Assembly (NCBI RefSeq): GCF_001598815.1
Contig: NZ_BCZQ01000023.1
Coordinates: forward strand, 1 to 50,848
DNA length: 50,848 bases
Origin: Sphingopyxis terrae subsp. terrae NBRC 15098
Lineage (GTDB): Bacteria; Pseudomonadota; Alphaproteobacteria; Sphingomonadales; Sphingomonadaceae
Direction: 5' to 3'
Shown: in pieces, positions 49,085 through 50,848 of the stretch
Position numbering within the stretch: position 1 is the first letter of the stretch
How the letters are laid out: each line of letters opens with the position of its first letter
Notes under the pieces: model-generated
Databases searched by the model: none
Told to the model about the DNA's origin: nothing
Seen by the model: the letters and a program-made list of their open reading frames with translations, nothing else
Program-made: the position numbers and the translations under genes

Positions 49085-50565
49085 CCGACGTCGAACGACA
49101 CCCCCTGCGCGAGCGGCAGCGCGTCGGAATAGTTTACCGTGTTCGTCGCGCGGCGCATATATTGCCGCCACGCATCCGACCCGCTCTCGCGTCCGCCGCC
49201 GGTTTCCTTCTCGCCGCCGAACGCTCCGCCGATCTCGGCGCCCGATGTACCGAGATTGACGTTGGCGATGCCGCAATCGCTCGCGGCCAGGAAGCGCTCG
49301 GCTTCGCGCAGGTCGGTGGTGAAGATCGCCGATGACAGTCCCGCCGCCACATCATTGTGCAGGCGGATCGCGGTGTCGAGATCGTCGTAGCGCATGACAT
49401 AGAGGATCGGCGCGAACGTCTCCTCCAGCACCGGGCCGACCTGGCCGGGCATTTCCACGAGCGCGGGGCGGACATAATAACTCGCGCCGTCGCCGACCCG
49501 CTCGCCGCCATGCACGACGCCGCCTGCGGCCTTGGCCGCCGACAGCGCTGCCTGCATCGCCTCATAGGCAGCGCGGTCGATCAGCGGGCCGACCAGAGCC
49601 GTGCTTTCCAGCGGATTGCCGACGCCGACGCTGGCATAGGCCGCCTTCAACCGTGCGACGAAGCCGTCATAGATGCTGTCGTGGACAAACAGCCGCCGCG
49701 TCGTCGTGCAGCGCTGCCCCGCGGTGCCCATCGCGCCGAAGGCGACGCCGCGCAGCGCAAGGTCGAGGTCGGCCGATGGCGCAACGATCACGCCGTTATT
49801 ACCGCCGAGTTCGAGGATCGCGCGCGCGAACCGCTGCGCGAGGCGCGGCGCCACGGCGCGGCCCATGCGCGTCGATCCCGTCGCCGAGACGAGCGCGACG
49901 CGGGCATCGTCGACAAGCGCCTCGCCCGTCTCGCGCCCGCCGATCAGAACCTGCGACAATCCTGCGGGCGCATCGCCGAACCGCCGCAAGGCGCGCTCGA
50001 AAATCGCCTGCGTCGCCAAGGCGGTAAGCGGCGTCTTTTCGGAAGGCTTCCAAACCACACTGTTGCCGCAGACGAGCGCTAGCGCGGCATTCCATGCCCA
50101 GACGGCGACCGGAAAATTGAAGGCGGAGATGACGCCCACGACGCCCAGCGGGTGCCATATCTCCATCATCCGGTGCCCGGGCCGCTCGGTCGCGATGGTG
50201 AGGCCGTGAAGCTGGCGCGACAGGCCGACCGCAAAGTCGCAGATGTCGATCATCTCCTGCACCTCGCCCGCGCCTTCGGACGGAATCTTGCCGGCCTCGA
50301 TCGTCACCAGCATCGCAAGATCATCCTTGGCAGCGCGCAGTTCCTCACCGAACAGCCGCACAAGTTCGCCGCGGCGCGGGGCGGGCACGTCGCGCCACGC
50401 GCGGAACGCCGCACCGGCGGCCGCGAGCGCGGCGTCGGTGTCGGCGGCATCGGCGATCCGGACCGCCGCTATCTGCTCGCCGGTCAGCGGCGAATGGGAC
50501 GGCATCGAACCCTGGGTGTACAGCGCGTGCTCCACGCCGAGCGTATCGAGCAGGCCTGCTGTCAT
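49081..50565 (-). CDS. ALDH7-type aldehyde dehydrogenase
   Basis: A 494-residue NAD-dependent aldehyde dehydrogenase. It shows GVVGVISAFNFPVAVWAWNA, WKPSEKTPLTAL, VSATGSTRMGRAV, general base Glu252 (ILELGGNNGVIV) and catalytic Cys286 (GTAGQRCTTTRR). The ELGGNN and GQRCTTTRR variants mark family 7 (antiquitin), which oxidises alpha-aminoadipic semialdehyde / piperideine-6-carboxylate in lysine breakdown. The N-terminus (LLDTLGVEHALYTQGSMP) is normal, so the gene is intact. An IS256-family element ends only a few tens of bases upstream of the ATG and may have replaced its promoter. Confidence 0.93.
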   Translation of the reverse strand: MTAGLLDTLGVEHALYTQGSMPSHSPLTGEQIAAVRIADAADTDAALAAAGAAFRAWRDVPAPRRGELVRLFGEELRAAKDDLAMLVTIEAGKIPSEGAGEVQEMIDICDFAVGLSRQLHGLTIATERPGHRMMEIWHPLGVVGVISAFNFPVAVWAWNAALALVCGNSVVWKPSEKTPLTALATQAIFERALRRFGDAPAGLSQVLIGGRETGEALVDDARVALVSATGSTRMGRAVAPRLAQRFARAILELGGNNGVIVAPSADLDLALRGVAFGAMGTAGQRCTTTRRLFVHDSIYDGFVARLKAAYASVGVGNPLESTALVGPLIDRAAYEAMQAALSAAKAAGGVVHGGERVGDGASYYVRPALVEMPGQVGPVLEETFAPILYVMRYDDLDTAIRLHNDVAAGLSSAIFTTDLREAERFLAASDCGIANVNLGTSGAEIGGAFGGEKETGGGRESGSDAWRQYMRRATNTVNYSDALPLAQGVSFDVG

Positions 50566-50589
50566 TTTCTCGATCCCGGCCAGGTCGCG

Positions 50590-50848
50590 TCCGTCAAGGT
50601 GGTGTAATTTCGGCTGTGGCCGTGGGCCATCGTCAGGCGGCTTTGGCGGTGATGTGTAGGGGCTGATTTTCCTCCTCGATCATGGGTTGGTTGAGTTCGG
50701 CCATGCCTTCGATCTGCATGTATCGGTGCTGGAGCTGCCACTCGTCGTTCTGCTCCATCAGCACAGCCCCGACGAGGCGGATGATGCTGTCTTCGTTCGG
50801 GAAGATTCCGACGACGTCGGCGCGGCGCTTGACCTCCTTGTTGAGCCG
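50590..50848 (-). mobile_element. IS256-family insertion sequence, one end (runs off the right edge)
   Basis: The transposase C-terminus is followed by about 40 non-coding bases containing GGTGGTGTAATTTCGGC, the likely terminal inverted repeat. The exact end, between about 50575 and 50600, cannot be fixed without the other end of the element or an empty site. Confidence 0.75.
50633..50848 (-). CDS. IS256-family transposase, C-terminal part
   Basis: The last 71 residues of a mutator-type transposase are read leftwards: [20 protein letters not shown], then [20 protein letters not shown], then [12 protein letters not shown], ending [10 protein letters not shown] before a TGA. [17 protein letters not shown] and LxGAxLxEQxxEWxxxxRYM are hallmark C-terminal patterns of IS256 transposases. 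The DDE catalytic residues lie outside the window. The preserved C-terminus has no stop or frameshift in the visible part, so the copy may be intact. Confidence 0.93.
   Translation of the reverse strand, partial: RLNKEVKRRADVVGIFPNEDSIIRLVGAVLMEQNDEWQLQHRYMQIEGMAELNQPMIEEENQPLHITAKAA

Overview
The window is a GC-rich chromosomal segment that reads as a sphingomonad (order Sphingomonadales; Sphingopyxis or Sphingomonas is my best guess). The inference rests on three large TonB-dependent receptors in 12 kb, a class I PHA synthase next to a phasin with a histone-H1-like tail, Flp pilins, several families of palindromic intergenic repeats, and dense coding with many 4-bp gene overlaps. No tRNA, rRNA, CRISPR array or prophage was seen. 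The only mobile element is the end of an IS256-family element at the right edge.

Layout. 1-4341: start of a haloalkane dehalogenase, an FMN reductase, an MFS transporter divergent from a secreted amidase, and a DUF2721 membrane protein. 4347-8316: the aminotransferase alaC, then phaC and phaP with two inverted-repeat operators in front of phaP. 8388-11865: a terminator, REP-like repeats, clpS, an HxlR regulator divergent from an SDR/DsbA-fold isomerase pair, and folE. 12300-30966: an accessory catabolic region. It holds a solitary TonB receptor, a second receptor divergent from ridA-lysR, and a seven-gene run dadA - TonB receptor - ggt - ggt - dienelactone-hydrolase-like - VOC protein - CapA-like protein. 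30963-32017: mutT divergent from two orphan Flp pilins. 32033-39260: housekeeping genes (M48 protease with LysM, accA, xerD, a large periplasmic unknown, a small membrane protein, aroK, aroB). 39289-44400: a CPA2 antiporter, NifU-like protein, cvpA and radA in one operon, then fsa. 44588-50565: enoyl-CoA hydratase and a thiolase-like protein, a beta-propeller lipoprotein and an ALDH7-type aldehyde dehydrogenase. 50633-50848: IS256 transposase C-terminus.

The most interesting unit is 18275-30966. I read it as a candidate pathway for taking up and dismantling gamma-glutamyl or D-amino-acid-containing peptides, possibly including poly-gamma-glutamate. A TonB receptor would import the substrate. 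A secreted and a lipid-anchored gamma-glutamyltransferase would cut gamma-glutamyl bonds in the periplasm. DadA would oxidise released D-amino acids, and RidA would clear the imine product. An identical LysR-type half-site pair (ATAGC-N5-GCTAT followed by GGAT) lies before both ridA-lysR and dadA. The LysR protein itself lacks three residues inside its helix-turn-helix. The substrate is not proven by sequence.

Many very long open frames lie opposite the real genes, as expected at this GC content; they were discarded.
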